A stretch of DNA of 64,000 bases. It comes from Candidatus Binatus sp. (GTDB lineage: Bacteria; Desulfobacterota; Binatia; Binatales; Binataceae). The position numbers and the translations under genes were made by a program. Below are positions 41,814 through 50,466 of this stretch, piece after piece (the first letter of the stretch is position 1; each line of letters opens with the position of its first letter). The stretch lies in assembly GCF_036567905.1 (NCBI RefSeq), contig NZ_DATCTO010000094.1, forward strand, positions 18,805 to 82,804, in the 5' to 3' direction. Below the pieces are notes generated by a model. The model did not search any database, was not told the origin of the DNA, and was given only the letters and a program-made list of their open reading frames with translations.

Positions 41814-43354
41814 AGAATCATCTCGATCAGAGTCGGACCCGGCGTCGCGAGCGAGCGCTCCAGCTCAAGCGTGAGCGCCTCCGCCGTCTCGACGCGCACG
41901 CCCGCCACACCCATTCCCCGCGCCAGACTGGTCCAATCGATATCGGGATTGGAAAGGCTGGTGAGCGAGCGCGCTTTGCGGCCGGGTTCGGTCACGCCCG
42001 CGCGCGCAAGTTCAAACTGCAGGATTCGGTAGCTGTGGTTGTTGCACAGCACCGTCGTGACGTTGAGCGATTCGCGGGCCTGCGTCCACAGCGCCTGCAG
42101 CGTGTACATCGCGCTGCCATCGGCCTGAAAAGCGATCACGCGCCTGGTGGGACACGCGACGGCCGCGCCGGTTGCGCACGGCAATCCTTGCCCGATCGCG
42201 CCGCCCGCGAGCGAGAGATATGTATGCGGCGGCGCACCCGCCGACGCGGCCAGAAACGGCAGGCCGGTGGTGGCAGCCTCGTCCATTACGATCGCACCCT
42301 CGGGCATCACCGCCGCAATCGCGGCGCCCGCGGTCATCGCGTCGAGTTTTCCGACGGGACGTTCGGGACGCGACATTTTCGCCCGCGCCACCCCCGAAAC
42401 CGGCGCCCCGATTTCGCCTGCGAGCGCTTCCAGAGCGGCCGGAACGTCATCGGTCGGCTCGGCCAGGATCGCGGCGTCGATGCCCTCAGGAATCAGCTGG
42501 CTGGGGAAATCGCGGTAGCCAAAAAACGCAACGGGCTTTTTCGCACCGGCGATGACAATCGAGTCGAACTGCTTCAGCATCTCGATCGCTTGCTCAGGAA
42601 AGTAGGGCAGGCGATCTACCGTCGGCGTACCGGCGCCGCGTTCGAGTCGGGCGGGAAAAGTTTCGCAGATCAGATGACATCCCGACTTCGCGGCGATGCG
42701 CGCAGCCGCCTTCAGGCCACGTGCGCGAAGCGCGATGCCGCCGAGAAAAAGCGCGACCCGATCGCCTTTGCGCATCGATTCGGCCGCCCGCTTGACCGCA
42801 TCAGAGGACACCGCCGGCGGCGCCGGCGGCTCGATTGGCGCAGCCGGGCGCTCGGCAGGATCCCACTGGCAATCCGACGGGATGATCAACGTCGCGATTT
42901 GCCCCGGCGCGCGGCCCGCCGCCGCGATCGCATCCGCGGTCGCGTCGGCGAGCGATGCCGAATTGCGGACGCTCCGTATCCATCCCGAAACGGGAGTCGC
43001 GAGCGAAATGATGTCGGAAGTGAGCGGTGCGTCGGCGCCCACGTGCCACGTCGCATGGTCGCCGATCAAATTCACGATCGGCGAGCGCGCGCGCCGCGCG
43101 TTATGGAGATTCGCGATGCCGTTGGCGAAGCCGGGTCCGAGATGAAGCAGCGTCAGAGCAGGCTTCTCCGCCATCCGTCCGTAGCCGTCGGCGGCGCCGG
43201 TGCAAACACCCTCGAACAATCCGAGAATCGGCCGCAGCCCGTCGGCGGAATCGAGCGCCGCCACCAACGGCATTTCGGTTGTTCCCGGATTTGCAAAACA
43301 CACCTCGACCCCTGCTGCGATCGCGGTGCGAATCAGGCTCTCAGCCCCATTCAT
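41810..43354 (-). CDS. ThDP-dependent acetolactate synthase-like/benzoylformate decarboxylase-like enzyme
   Basis: A 514-residue protein with three domains. The Pyr domain carries the activating Glu in GLFEGVCTGAADGYGRMA. The central domain is about 185-310. The PP domain has the ThDP/Mg motif QADGSAMYTLQALWTQARES, where the usual GDG reads ADG with the metal-binding Asp kept. It is shorter than AHAS and lacks a clear FAD region, resembling IlvB-like and benzoylformate decarboxylase-like proteins; the substrate is unknown. The last codons and the TAG stop lie in the right terminus of the MITE-like element, so its C-terminus may have been trimmed or extended by insertion. Confidence 0.82.
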   Translation of the reverse strand: MNGAESLIRTAIAAGVEVCFANPGTTEMPLVAALDSADGLRPILGLFEGVCTGAADGYGRMAEKPALTLLHLGPGFANGIANLHNARRARSPIVNLIGDHATWHVGADAPLTSDIISLATPVSGWIRSVRNSASLADATADAIAAAGRAPGQIATLIIPSDCQWDPAERPAAPIEPPAPPAVSSDAVKRAAESMRKGDRVALFLGGIALRARGLKAAARIAAKSGCHLICETFPARLERGAGTPTVDRLPYFPEQAIEMLKQFDSIVIAGAKKPVAFFGYRDFPSQLIPEGIDAAILAEPTDDVPAALEALAGEIGAPVSGVARAKMSRPERPVGKLDAMTAGAAIAAVMPEGAIVMDEAATTGLPFLAASAGAPPHTYLSLAGGAIGQGLPCATGAAVACPTRRVIAFQADGSAMYTLQALWTQARESLNVTTVLCNNHSYRILQFELARAGVTEPGRKARSLTSLSNPDIDWTSLARGMGVAGVRVETAEALTLELERSLATPGPTLIEMIL

Positions 43355-43599
43355 GATCCAATCCTCGGCTGCGCGGCGGGGCGGCGCCCGATCCTCATGA
43401 AATCGGGCGCGGGATTCTGATGACCGAACTTATTCCTTTTCTGATCGATCATTACCGACTTTGCGCAGTGCCACACCGTCGCCGCGCGAATCGCGTCAAA
43501 CGAGCGGTACCGCGCACGGAACAAAGGTGTCAAGCGCAAGTCACCATTCACGCCGAATCGGCGTGCCGGCGTCAAATCGAGAATACAAATGAGACGGCG

Positions 43600-43878
43600 C
43601 TAGCGCTTGTCGCCGCGACGATTCGCGAACTGATGGGCCGCTGCGGGATCATTGATCGGATGCGCAACCGGTGCGCCGCTTCGCGCGGCAATGGTCTGCG
43701 CGCATCTCAGATGCATCGGAGGCTCGCCGGTTATTTTGGCGCCGAAACCGAAACGGACGCCGCAGTGAACGCATCGCTCCTCCGACATCGCTCGTAACGT
43801 GTGGCACTTGCTATGATTACAAGACCCGCGACATGGGCCACCGGGCATTCCAGGAGTCGGAATAGTGATGAGGCTCAT
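43600..43878 (-). CDS. Small Cys-rich protein, probable zinc ribbon
   Basis: A 92-residue protein from ATG 43878 with CGAGGATG just upstream. Cysteines at 16, 20, 25, 36, 39 and 59 plus His22, His26 and His56 form C-x3-C-x4-C and C-x2-C...H-x2-C patterns, typical of metal binding. No known family recognised. The longer in-frame reading up to 43998 begins in an AT-poor region without an RBS. It stands alone between two oppositely organised blocks. Confidence 0.55.
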   Translation of the reverse strand: MSLITIPTPGMPGGPCRGSCNHSKCHTLRAMSEERCVHCGVRFGFGAKITGEPPMHLRCAQTIAARSGAPVAHPINDPAAAHQFANRRGDKR

Positions 43879-44216
43879 GGTTTCATCCTCGCAGTTTGTA
43901 CTGCCACAGCTCGGACCCTTCGAATCTTGCATCAAGGCGCATGTTACAATCCCTGCCTCTTTGTAGCAAGATTGCGACGCAGTTCGCAAGATTGCCACAA
44001 GATATTTAGGCCTTTCTGTATATTTAGCTATTGGCTTCTTTCTTATGCTTAGTTTAGTTCTATATAATTTATTTTAATTGATTTGATGAGCAAGAGGTCT
44101 TGGCTAAGAATAGTCGTTTTGGGAGTAATTGGCGGTGGCTAGAGATAGCGTCTTATTGCATAGGATAGCGACAGGACTCCAGCACCGGCCGGAATATTGC
44201 GAGGGCTGTGGATGAA
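43879..44216. other. AT-rich intergenic island with a 20-bp-phased direct repeat
   Basis: About 340 bp; the stretch 43995-44160 is far more AT-rich than the rest of the window (e.g. TATATAATTTATTTTAATTG near 44060). GCAAGATTGC occurs at 43966-43975 and 43986-43995, exactly two helical turns apart. No ORF. It could hold a promoter, a nucleoid-protein site or an integration scar. Confidence 0.45.
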
Positions 44217-44669
44217 TCAGGCGATCGGCAACGAACTGCCAATCAAGTTGCGCGAGCGCTCGAGGTTGCGCCGGAGGTAGCCGCGGACGTGGCGAGCGAC
44301 GCCGTCATCGGCGTGGCCAAGAGCGACGGCGGCGGCAAATGCGGCCATCGCTGCTTCCATCGCACGTCGATCGGGCGGATTTTTTGCGCCAGCGCGAATC
44401 GCGCGCGCCAGCGCGCCGCGCAGCCCGCTTTTTTTCGAGATGTGCTTGTCGCCCAGCCGCTTGAGCGCCGCAAATGTCGCGCGCAGATCTTTTATCTCGG
44501 CTGCGTCGTACGCGGGCGCCGACTCGAGTGCTCCCGCAGCATGGCCCAGCATTAGGATCGCCGACATCGCCTGGCCTTGCGCGTAAGGCGATGTCAGTTC
44601 GGGGAGCAACGCGTCCATGATCGTGCGCTGCATTCCGCTGATGACTTCATTCAACGTTGGCCGTAGCAT
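44217..44669 (-). CDS. Conserved-looking protein of unknown function
   Basis: A 150-residue, mostly helical soluble protein. GAGGTGG precedes ATG 44669, and it begins 9 bp after the stop of the phosphotransferase gene, so it is the last gene of that transcript. Helical segments EVISGMQRTIMDALLPELTS and AEIKDLRATFAALKRLGDKH are visible. I recognise no motif. Small proteins in this position beside acyl-CoA-linked phosphotransferases are common, but the role is unknown. Confidence 0.6.
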   Translation of the reverse strand: MLRPTLNEVISGMQRTIMDALLPELTSPYAQGQAMSAILMLGHAAGALESAPAYDAAEIKDLRATFAALKRLGDKHISKKSGLRGALARAIRAGAKNPPDRRAMEAAMAAFAAAVALGHADDGVARHVRGYLRRNLERSRNLIGSSLPIA

Positions 44670-44678
44670 CTGACCACC

Positions 44679-45683
44679 TCAGACCAATCGAAGTTGGTTG
44701 GCCAAGTCCTCGAACAACTGCGGGATTAGCAGTTCAAGAAAAGGCATCATCGAGTCGGATGTGCGTCCCTCGACGAAGTCGCGGATTCCGGTCAGACAAA
44801 TCACGACCATCTTCGCGTTGCCGAGCACCCGGTAGAAGAACAGCCGTTCCCGATCTACGCGATGGCCGGTCTTCTGTTCGTACAGGCGGTAAAACGCTTC
44901 GCGTTCCATCAGGCCGCCGGCTAGTTCGTCGCGTCCCCAGAAGGTCATCGATGCCCACCCGAGATCCTCCATCGGGTCGCCCAGATGCGCCATCTCCCAA
45001 TCGAGCATCGCGATGATTCCATTGTCGTCGTATAGATAGTTTCCCGAACGATAGTCGCCATGAACGATCACCACGCGGTCGGTCACGACGGGGTTGGCTT
45101 TGAGCCATGCGAGCGCCGCGCTGAGGATCGGATAATTTTCGCCCATCCGGTCGCGTTCGTACACTTCGCTCCAATGCGCTGTCTGGATGCGGGCGGGGTC
45201 CTCGGGATTTTTCGGAGGCCCAAGAATCTCGAGCCCGTACTCGCGGTAATCGAGCGATTGCAATCGCGCCAGCTCGCTCAGGAAGTCATCTGCGACCTTC
45301 GCGCGCGTAGCTTCAGGCTCCACCGCCGGAAACGCCGACATGCCGGTGCGGCCCGGCGCGCGATCCATGATGAAAAACGGGCGATCCATCACGCTGGCGT
45401 CGAGCTCCAGGAACAGGGGCTCGGGAACCTTGAGGCCCGCGCGATGCATCGCGGCGATCACTTTGAACTCGCGCTCGCGATCGGTTTTGAGCAGTCCGCC
45501 AGTCGGATCGCGCCGCCCGATCATCGCGCGCGTGCGCGTCTGCCCGCCTTCGCTCCATTCCAGATCGAAGGCATACGTCTCGCGCGACGAACCGCCGGAT
45601 ATTCGTTTGAGGCCCACCACGCGATGCTCGCTCGCATGCGGCATCCGGCGTTTGAAATATTCGGTCAGTCGATGTTGATCCAT
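44679..45683 (-). CDS. Phosphotransferase family protein (APH/ACAD10-like)
   Basis: A 334-residue kinase-fold protein: FIMDRAPGRTGMSAF in the hinge region, VIVHGDYRSGNYLYDDNGII (Brenner motif HGDxxxxN), and AMLDWEMAHLGDPMEDLGWA (metal-binding DxD). This branch is the ACAD10/11-like one, which phosphorylates hydroxyacyl groups or accompanies acyl-CoA dehydrogenases, rather than antibiotic kinases. No dehydrogenase is next to it here. Upstream is the MCE-like lipoprotein, 22 bp away on the same strand. Confidence 0.88.
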   Translation of the reverse strand: MDQHRLTEYFKRRMPHASEHRVVGLKRISGGSSRETYAFDLEWSEGGQTRTRAMIGRRDPTGGLLKTDREREFKVIAAMHRAGLKVPEPLFLELDASVMDRPFFIMDRAPGRTGMSAFPAVEPEATRAKVADDFLSELARLQSLDYREYGLEILGPPKNPEDPARIQTAHWSEVYERDRMGENYPILSAALAWLKANPVVTDRVVIVHGDYRSGNYLYDDNGIIAMLDWEMAHLGDPMEDLGWASMTFWGRDELAGGLMEREAFYRLYEQKTGHRVDRERLFFYRVLGNAKMVVICLTGIRDFVEGRTSDSMMPFLELLIPQLFEDLANQLRLV

Positions 45684-45705
45684 TTTAGTGACGATCCCTC
45701 TGGCG

Positions 45706-46446
45706 CTAAGGATTCGGCGAGGTCGGCGGAAGCGCCGCCGGGTTTACCGGCGCCGTGATTCCACCCATCATGCTGCCCATCTGTGCGCGCAGGCGCTCCG
45801 CCTGCTCGACCTTGCCGTTGCGCATCAATTGTCTTTCGACGCCGAGCGCCTCGCGCTTGGCCTGCTCGAGCTGCTCGCGAGTAGGCGGCGAGATTGCAAT
45901 CGCGCTCGCCAGTGTCTGCTGCGAAATTTGCGCCAGCAGTTGCGTCATCTGCACGGTCGCAGGCGAAGGCGGCGGCGCCGTCGTCGCGCCTGCGGCTTGT
46001 CCCAGCGCCTGAGCGAAACTCCCGGGCCCGCGCGCCATGATAAACAGTTGCGTCTCGTTCATGCTCGACGCACCGTCCAGCCGCGTGCCCGACGGTGCGC
46101 TATGGCTCATCGCATCCACGTTCATCACATCGAGCGACGGCGTCGCGCCGAGGTTGTTCAGCGTCATTATCGAATCATAGTGCATTTCGGCGGCGTGAGA
46201 CCCATCGACTTCAAACGCGACTTCGCAGTCGCCGTCGCTTATCGGCGAGACTGCCGTCACCTGGCCTATGGTCGCCGACGCGTGAGTTATCGGGTCGCCC
46301 GGGCCCAGCCCGCCGGTCGTATCAAGCTGCGTGGAATAATACAACGGCTGACTGGCGCATCCCGCGGCCAGCAGGCCAAGAATGAACGCGGCGCCCGTCG
46401 ATAATCGCCGGATCGCCGGCGCGCAAATTCCGATGGTCTTACGCAA
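45706..46446 (-). CDS. Lipoprotein with a short MCE/MlaD-like domain
   Basis: A 246-residue protein from TTG 46446, overlapping the LLM gene by 8 nt. The signal peptide ends in a lipobox (FILGLLAAGC). Directly after comes GLGPGDPITHASATIGQVTA with VAFEVDGSHAAEMHYDSIMT, the strand pattern of an MCE/MlaD domain (lipid-binding in Mla/Yrb/Pqi systems). The C-terminal third is helical and Pro/Ala-rich (QMTQLLAQISQQTLASAIAI). A role in envelope lipid traffic is possible, but MCE partner genes are absent. Confidence 0.55.
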   Translation of the reverse strand: MRKTIGICAPAIRRLSTGAAFILGLLAAGCASQPLYYSTQLDTTGGLGPGDPITHASATIGQVTAVSPISDGDCEVAFEVDGSHAAEMHYDSIMTLNNLGATPSLDVMNVDAMSHSAPSGTRLDGASSMNETQLFIMARGPGSFAQALGQAAGATTAPPPSPATVQMTQLLAQISQQTLASAIAISPPTREQLEQAKREALGVERQLMRNGKVEQAERLRAQMGSMMGGITAPVNPAALPPTSPNP

Positions 46447-47359
46447 ATGCCGGCATCACTTCGCTGGCGAACAACTCGAGCGTCGGCGGTGGCGCGAAGT
46501 CGCTGAAGAAAATCGTAAACGTCGTGATTCCCATCGCCATGCGTTTTCGCAGTTCATCGACCAGTTGCCTGGGCGTGCCTTTGATTCCGGTGGTGATGAA
46601 CGGCTTGAGCATCTGCGCCATCTTCCACTTCTGCTCGACTTCCTCCTCGGTCTTGCCGATGCACACCAGCAACTGCTCGGACACGTCGATGGTGTTTACG
46701 TCGCGCCCGACGTCTTTGCAGTGCTGCTTGAGCACGTTGAACTTGTGCTCGAAGCTTTCGTAGCCGGCCGGACAATTCCATCGGTCGGCGAACCTGGCGA
46801 CCAGCTTCAACATGACCTTTTCGCCGCTGCCGCCGATCGTAATCGGAGGATGCGGTTGCTGCACCGGCTTGGGATTGCAGCTCGCTGCTTCGATCGAGTA
46901 GTGGCGCCCCTTAAACGTCGCGCGCTTCTCGGTGAACATCGCCTTCATGATGTGCAGGCCTTCCTCGAACATCTTGAGCCGCGTGCCCATCGAGGGGAAC
47001 TGGTAGCCATAAGCCTTGTACTCCTCGTCCATCCAGCCCGCGCCGTAGCCGATTTCGAGACGGCCGTTGCTGATATGATCGATCGTCGCAAGCGTCTTCG
47101 CCAGCAGCGCCGGATTGCGGTACGAGTTGCATATCACCAGCGTGCCGATGCGAATTTTCTCGGTCTTCGCCGCCAGCCCCGCCATCAGCGCCAGGCATTC
47201 ATGATGGTCGAGATCGGGCATCCCGCGCGTCCACATGTGATCGACCAGCCAGATCGAATGGTAGCCCAGCTTCTCGCATCGATGCGCCCGCTCTTCGAGC
47301 TGATGCCACGATTGTCCGGCTTGCGGAGAAAACAGGGCGAATTGCGCTTTCTTGCTCAT
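46439..47359 (-). CDS. LLM-class oxidoreductase, probably F420-dependent
   Basis: A 306-residue luciferase-like TIM barrel: WHQLEERAHRCEKLGYHSIW, VDHMWTRGMPDLDHHECLAL, KTEKIRIGTLVICNSYRNPA, GRLEIGYGAGWMDEEYKAYG and HPPITIGGSGEKVMLKLVAR. These match the F420-dependent branch rather than flavin monooxygenases, but the assignment needs a search. The substrate is unknown. ATG 47359 has GGGAG at 10 nt. It is the first gene of a leftward run with the MCE-like lipoprotein, the phosphotransferase and the small helical protein. Confidence 0.85.
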   Translation of the reverse strand: MSKKAQFALFSPQAGQSWHQLEERAHRCEKLGYHSIWLVDHMWTRGMPDLDHHECLALMAGLAAKTEKIRIGTLVICNSYRNPALLAKTLATIDHISNGRLEIGYGAGWMDEEYKAYGYQFPSMGTRLKMFEEGLHIMKAMFTEKRATFKGRHYSIEAASCNPKPVQQPHPPITIGGSGEKVMLKLVARFADRWNCPAGYESFEHKFNVLKQHCKDVGRDVNTIDVSEQLLVCIGKTEEEVEQKWKMAQMLKPFITTGIKGTPRQLVDELRKRMAMGITTFTIFFSDFAPPPTLELFASEVMPAFA

Positions 47360-47500
47360 TGAAATTTACTCCCGTGCGTGATCGGCGTGAGAACCTGCCG
47401 ACTTTGTTTCGCACGGCGGACCGCGAAGGGTCAACCGGCGACGGGCCGGCGCGGGCGCGCACTTGTGCGACGAGGCGAAATTGTGGACAGGATTAGGCCC

Positions 47501-48652
47501 ATGAAGATTCGACGGCGCATTGCTCTTGACCTCTTGGCGGTCCTGATTTGTTTTATCGCGCTGGGCGCGGTCGCGTCAGCCGGTGAAACCGGATTCAGCG
47601 CCGTCGGCGCGGCCCGCGAACTCAAAGGCGCGCCGGGGATTTACCAATGGACGTTTGCCGCGACGGTGGGCAAATCGCCGTTCGATAAGATCGCGCTGCA
47701 TCGCGTCGCCAAGGGTCCGACTCCGCCCGCGCATCCCGAGGCGATCGTGCTCTATCTCCCCGGCACCAACATGAATGGCGAAGCGCTCGACGATCCGCGC
47801 TACTCGTTCCAGGTCTATCTGGCCGGGCACGGCGCGGACGTGTGGTCGATGGATTATCGCACGCATTTCATTCCGCCACAGACGCCGCAGAGCGATCTCT
47901 CCGAGCTGGCGGGATGGACCAACGATCTCTTCGAGACTGACATTGACGCAGCTGCGAAATTCGTCGGTGAAAAAACCGGCCGCGACAAACTGTTCGTCGC
48001 CGGCTTCAGCCGCGGCGTCGAGTTCGCCTACCTTTACGCCGCCAGCCATCCCGAGCGCGTCGCGGGAATCATTGCGCTCGACGGATTCATCCCGACTCAC
48101 CCGATGCGCGCCGCGCCGCTGCCGGCCGGCCACTATGCCGACGACATCGGTGGCGAACATCTGACCTACGACAAGCGTTACAAGCTCATGCAGATGGTGA
48201 TCGAGAATCCCGATCAGCCGGCGCCGATTCCCAAGTACAAAACCGCGCGCGAAAACCTGGAACACGTCGTGTACGATGCGGGCGGATTCTTCGGCGGCCA
48301 CGGCGGACTCGCAAATCCGCAGGGCGGCTTTTCCGACGCCGTCGTGCTGGCAAAACTGCTAATCGGCTACGATCGCTACTGGCCTGCCGTTCAGGACCGC
48401 GAGAATCCATTCACGCCCGAGCTGCTTGCGGCGCTCAAGGCGTCGAAAATTCCCGTGATCGCCTTCGCCAGCACCAACTTCGGCGCGCAATGGCCCGCCC
48501 AGGTCGAAGCGGCGGCGAAATCGACTGGCGCGCCCGACCCCTCATTTACCAAGCTCGACAACTGGGGCCATCTCGACGTGTTGGCGGGAACGAAGTCTGA
48601 GAGCCGGGTCTTCGCGCCGACCGCAGCGTGGATCAAGCAGCATCAGAAGTAG
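47501..48652 (+). CDS. Exported alpha/beta-hydrolase
   Basis: About 383 residues from ATG 47501 with a signal peptide (IRRRIALDLLAVLICFIALG). The alpha/beta-hydrolase core shows VLYLPGTNMNGEALDD (oxyanion side), LFVAGFSRGVEFAYLYAAS with nucleophile in GFSRG, and the likely catalytic His in LDNWGHLDVLAGT. It probably hydrolyses an ester or amide in the periplasm; similar proteins include penicillin acylase-like and lipase-like hydrolases. The last 20 bp overlap a small convergent membrane gene. Confidence 0.8.
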   Translation: MKIRRRIALDLLAVLICFIALGAVASAGETGFSAVGAARELKGAPGIYQWTFAATVGKSPFDKIALHRVAKGPTPPAHPEAIVLYLPGTNMNGEALDDPRYSFQVYLAGHGADVWSMDYRTHFIPPQTPQSDLSELAGWTNDLFETDIDAAAKFVGEKTGRDKLFVAGFSRGVEFAYLYAASHPERVAGIIALDGFIPTHPMRAAPLPAGHYADDIGGEHLTYDKRYKLMQMVIENPDQPAPIPKYKTARENLEHVVYDAGGFFGGHGGLANPQGGFSDAVVLAKLLIGYDRYWPAVQDRENPFTPELLAALKASKIPVIAFASTNFGAQWPAQVEAAAKSTGAPDPSFTKLDNWGHLDVLAGTKSESRVFAPTAAWIKQHQK

Positions 48653-48914
48653 GTGGATACTGGGGGGCATCGGGGCGCGGTGGAGCGGGGGGCGGAATAA
48701 TCATGACCGCGGCGAGCGCCCACGCGCCGAGTGCGAGTCCGGCGACGGTCCATCGAATGGTCGAGCGGCCGCGGCGCGATGCGATGATCGCGGTTAAGGG
48801 AGCGAGCGCGAGATCGATGATGATCGAGGTCGCGATCAGATTCGCGGGCGGCTCGCGGTACCCCATCAGGGCGAATCCGGACGCGATGCTTAGCAGGCTG
48901 GCGATAGTGGTCAT
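48633..48914 (-). CDS. Small membrane protein, unknown
   Basis: A 93-residue protein with three hydrophobic segments (MTTIASLLSIASGFALMGY; LIATSIIIDLALAPLTAIIA; WTVAGLALGAWALAAVMII) and a Pro-rich tail. No known motif. The composition is protein-like, but it overlaps the hydrolase gene end by 20 bp on the opposite strand. Confidence 0.4.
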   Translation of the reverse strand: MTTIASLLSIASGFALMGYREPPANLIATSIIIDLALAPLTAIIASRRGRSTIRWTVAGLALGAWALAAVMIIPPPAPPRPDAPQYPPTSDAA

Positions 48915-48954
48915 CGGTTTGCGCGGCTCGACACTCTATATATAGTTGAGAATC

Positions 48955-49302
48955 ATGGCACGCCGCGACGACGACAACCTGATGAACAAGCTACGGCAGA
49001 TGAGCGAAGAAGGCATCACCGGCTTGTTCAATGAGATCATGTCAAACGAGAGGATGCGCTCGAGTTTCGGGCGGGCGGGTGAACGTTTCATGGCGAACAA
49101 GCGATCTTTCGACCGCAACGTCGAACAGGTGCTCGACTTCGTCAATATCCCCTCCAAGCGGGACGTTCGCGAGCTCAAAGCGCGGCTCGATCATCTGAGC
49201 TCGCAACTGCTGAACCTCAGTATCAAACTCGATCGCATTCTCGATCATGACGAACCCACCAAAGCGAAGCCCGCGGTTAGACGCGCAAAGAAGCCGGGCT
49301 GA
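48955..49302 (+). CDS. Small coiled-coil protein of unknown function
   Basis: A 115-residue soluble protein from ATG 48955. Residues about 66-105 form an amphipathic helix (DVRELKARLDHLSSQLLNLS) typical of short coiled coils and reminiscent of phasins and polyhydroxyalkanoate-associated proteins. The end is Lys/Arg-rich (RRAKKPG). It is directly convergent with the ArsA-like gene, sharing no overlap. No confident family. Confidence 0.55.
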   Translation: MARRDDDNLMNKLRQMSEEGITGLFNEIMSNERMRSSFGRAGERFMANKRSFDRNVEQVLDFVNIPSKRDVRELKARLDHLSSQLLNLSIKLDRILDHDEPTKAKPAVRRAKKPG

Positions 49303-50466
49303 TTAGCCGGCGCGCAAGCTGCGGCCTATTTCGGCGAGGTCCGCGATGGTGCGCGGCTCGCGGCCGAGGTCGGGCGCAACCATCAGGACTGCCCCGCCGG
49401 GAAGCGAATTGCGCAGAGCGCTCAGCGAAACCTCCTCGCGCGTCTTGAGCGCGGCGTAGTCGGCGAGATTGCGCTTCAATTTTCTTTTGAGCGACGGCGC
49501 GATCCGGGCCGACGATAGTTCCGCGGCGTCAGGCAGCTCCGCGATCACACGATTCACGACCATCGCGGCGACCCGCAAGCCGGCACGCTCCAGCGCGCCG
49601 ATAAATTCGCGCGCCTGCGCGATTCGGCTCGACTCCGCGGTCGTGACGATCACGATTGCCGTGTCCGGCGCGCGCAGCTTGTCCTGGGCGTGCGCGGCGC
49701 GGGCGGAAAAACCTTCGTACATGCCGTCGAAACTGCGAACGAAGGACTGGACGTCGCTCAGCAGATTCAGGCCGGTCACGCGATCGAACGCCGCGAGCAC
49801 GGCGCGCGCGGCAATATCCACCATCCGCAACTGGCTCCGGAACAGTCCGGCGGGCGCGCCGAGCAGACTGACGGCGCGCGAGTTGAGCAGTTCGAGCAGG
49901 CGCCGCGGCGCGTCGAGAAAGTCGAGCGCCTCGGCCGCCGGAGGAGTGTCGAGCACCAGCAGATCGGTCAATGGGTCGGCTGCCAGTTCGAGCAGCTTTT
50001 CCATCGCCATGTAGTCCGCCACTCCCGCAAGCGCGCCCGAGAGATTGCGATAGATTCGATTTTCAAGAATCGTGTCGCGCGCCGCGTCCGACAGCGCGTA
50101 ACGCGCGACGATCGAATCGAAGGTGCGTTTTGGATCCAGGCGCAACGCGCGCAGCCTCGCGCGACCCGACCCGCCGCCACGGCGTGCATGACCAATGCCC
50201 TCGAGCCGGACCTCGATCGGCTCGGATGAATCCGCTCCAAGGCCGAGCGCGTCGAGCAGGCGCGGCGCGGGATCGACGGTCATCACATCCACCGCGCGTC
50301 CGATCACGGCGGCGTGCACGGCGAGCGCGGCGCTGATGGTAGTCTTGCCGACGCCGCCGGGCCCCAGGCAGATCACGAGGCTTTGCGAGCGCAAGTCGAA
50401 CGACTCGGGACTGGCGGGATGCTTGAGACGGGCAGACGGCTTGAGCGGTACGGCCCTGGGCTTCAT
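49303..50466 (-). CDS. ArsA/GET3-family ATPase 2
   Basis: A 387-residue deviant-Walker ATPase: VICLGPGGVGKTTISAALAV (Walker A), DVMTVDPAPRLLDALGLG (switch I region), and LTDLLVLDTPPAAEALDF (switch II). It lacks the metalloid-binding Cys cluster of arsenite-pump ArsA, so it is unlikely to serve arsenic export despite the ars operon 1.2 kb away. The ATG overlaps the stop of the sister ATPase (ATGA), forming a translationally coupled pair. Paired ArsA-like ATPases of this type are seen in actinobacteria and related lineages, with unknown clients. Confidence 0.85.
   Translation of the reverse strand: MKPRAVPLKPSARLKHPASPESFDLRSQSLVICLGPGGVGKTTISAALAVHAAVIGRAVDVMTVDPAPRLLDALGLGADSSEPIEVRLEGIGHARRGGGSGRARLRALRLDPKRTFDSIVARYALSDAARDTILENRIYRNLSGALAGVADYMAMEKLLELAADPLTDLLVLDTPPAAEALDFLDAPRRLLELLNSRAVSLLGAPAGLFRSQLRMVDIAARAVLAAFDRVTGLNLLSDVQSFVRSFDGMYEGFSARAAHAQDKLRAPDTAIVIVTTAESSRIAQAREFIGALERAGLRVAAMVVNRVIAELPDAAELSSARIAPSLKRKLKRNLADYAALKTREEVSLSALRNSLPGGAVLMVAPDLGREPRTIADLAEIGRSLRAG

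Noticed and set aside
43549..43565. CACGCCG-AAT-CGGCGTG hairpin downstream of the Cys-rich gene as a terminator
   Set aside because: No T tract on either strand; could be chance in GC-rich DNA.
44679..45683. Calling the APH-fold protein an aminoglycoside kinase
   Set aside because: Length and context fit the ACAD10/11-like phosphotransferase branch.
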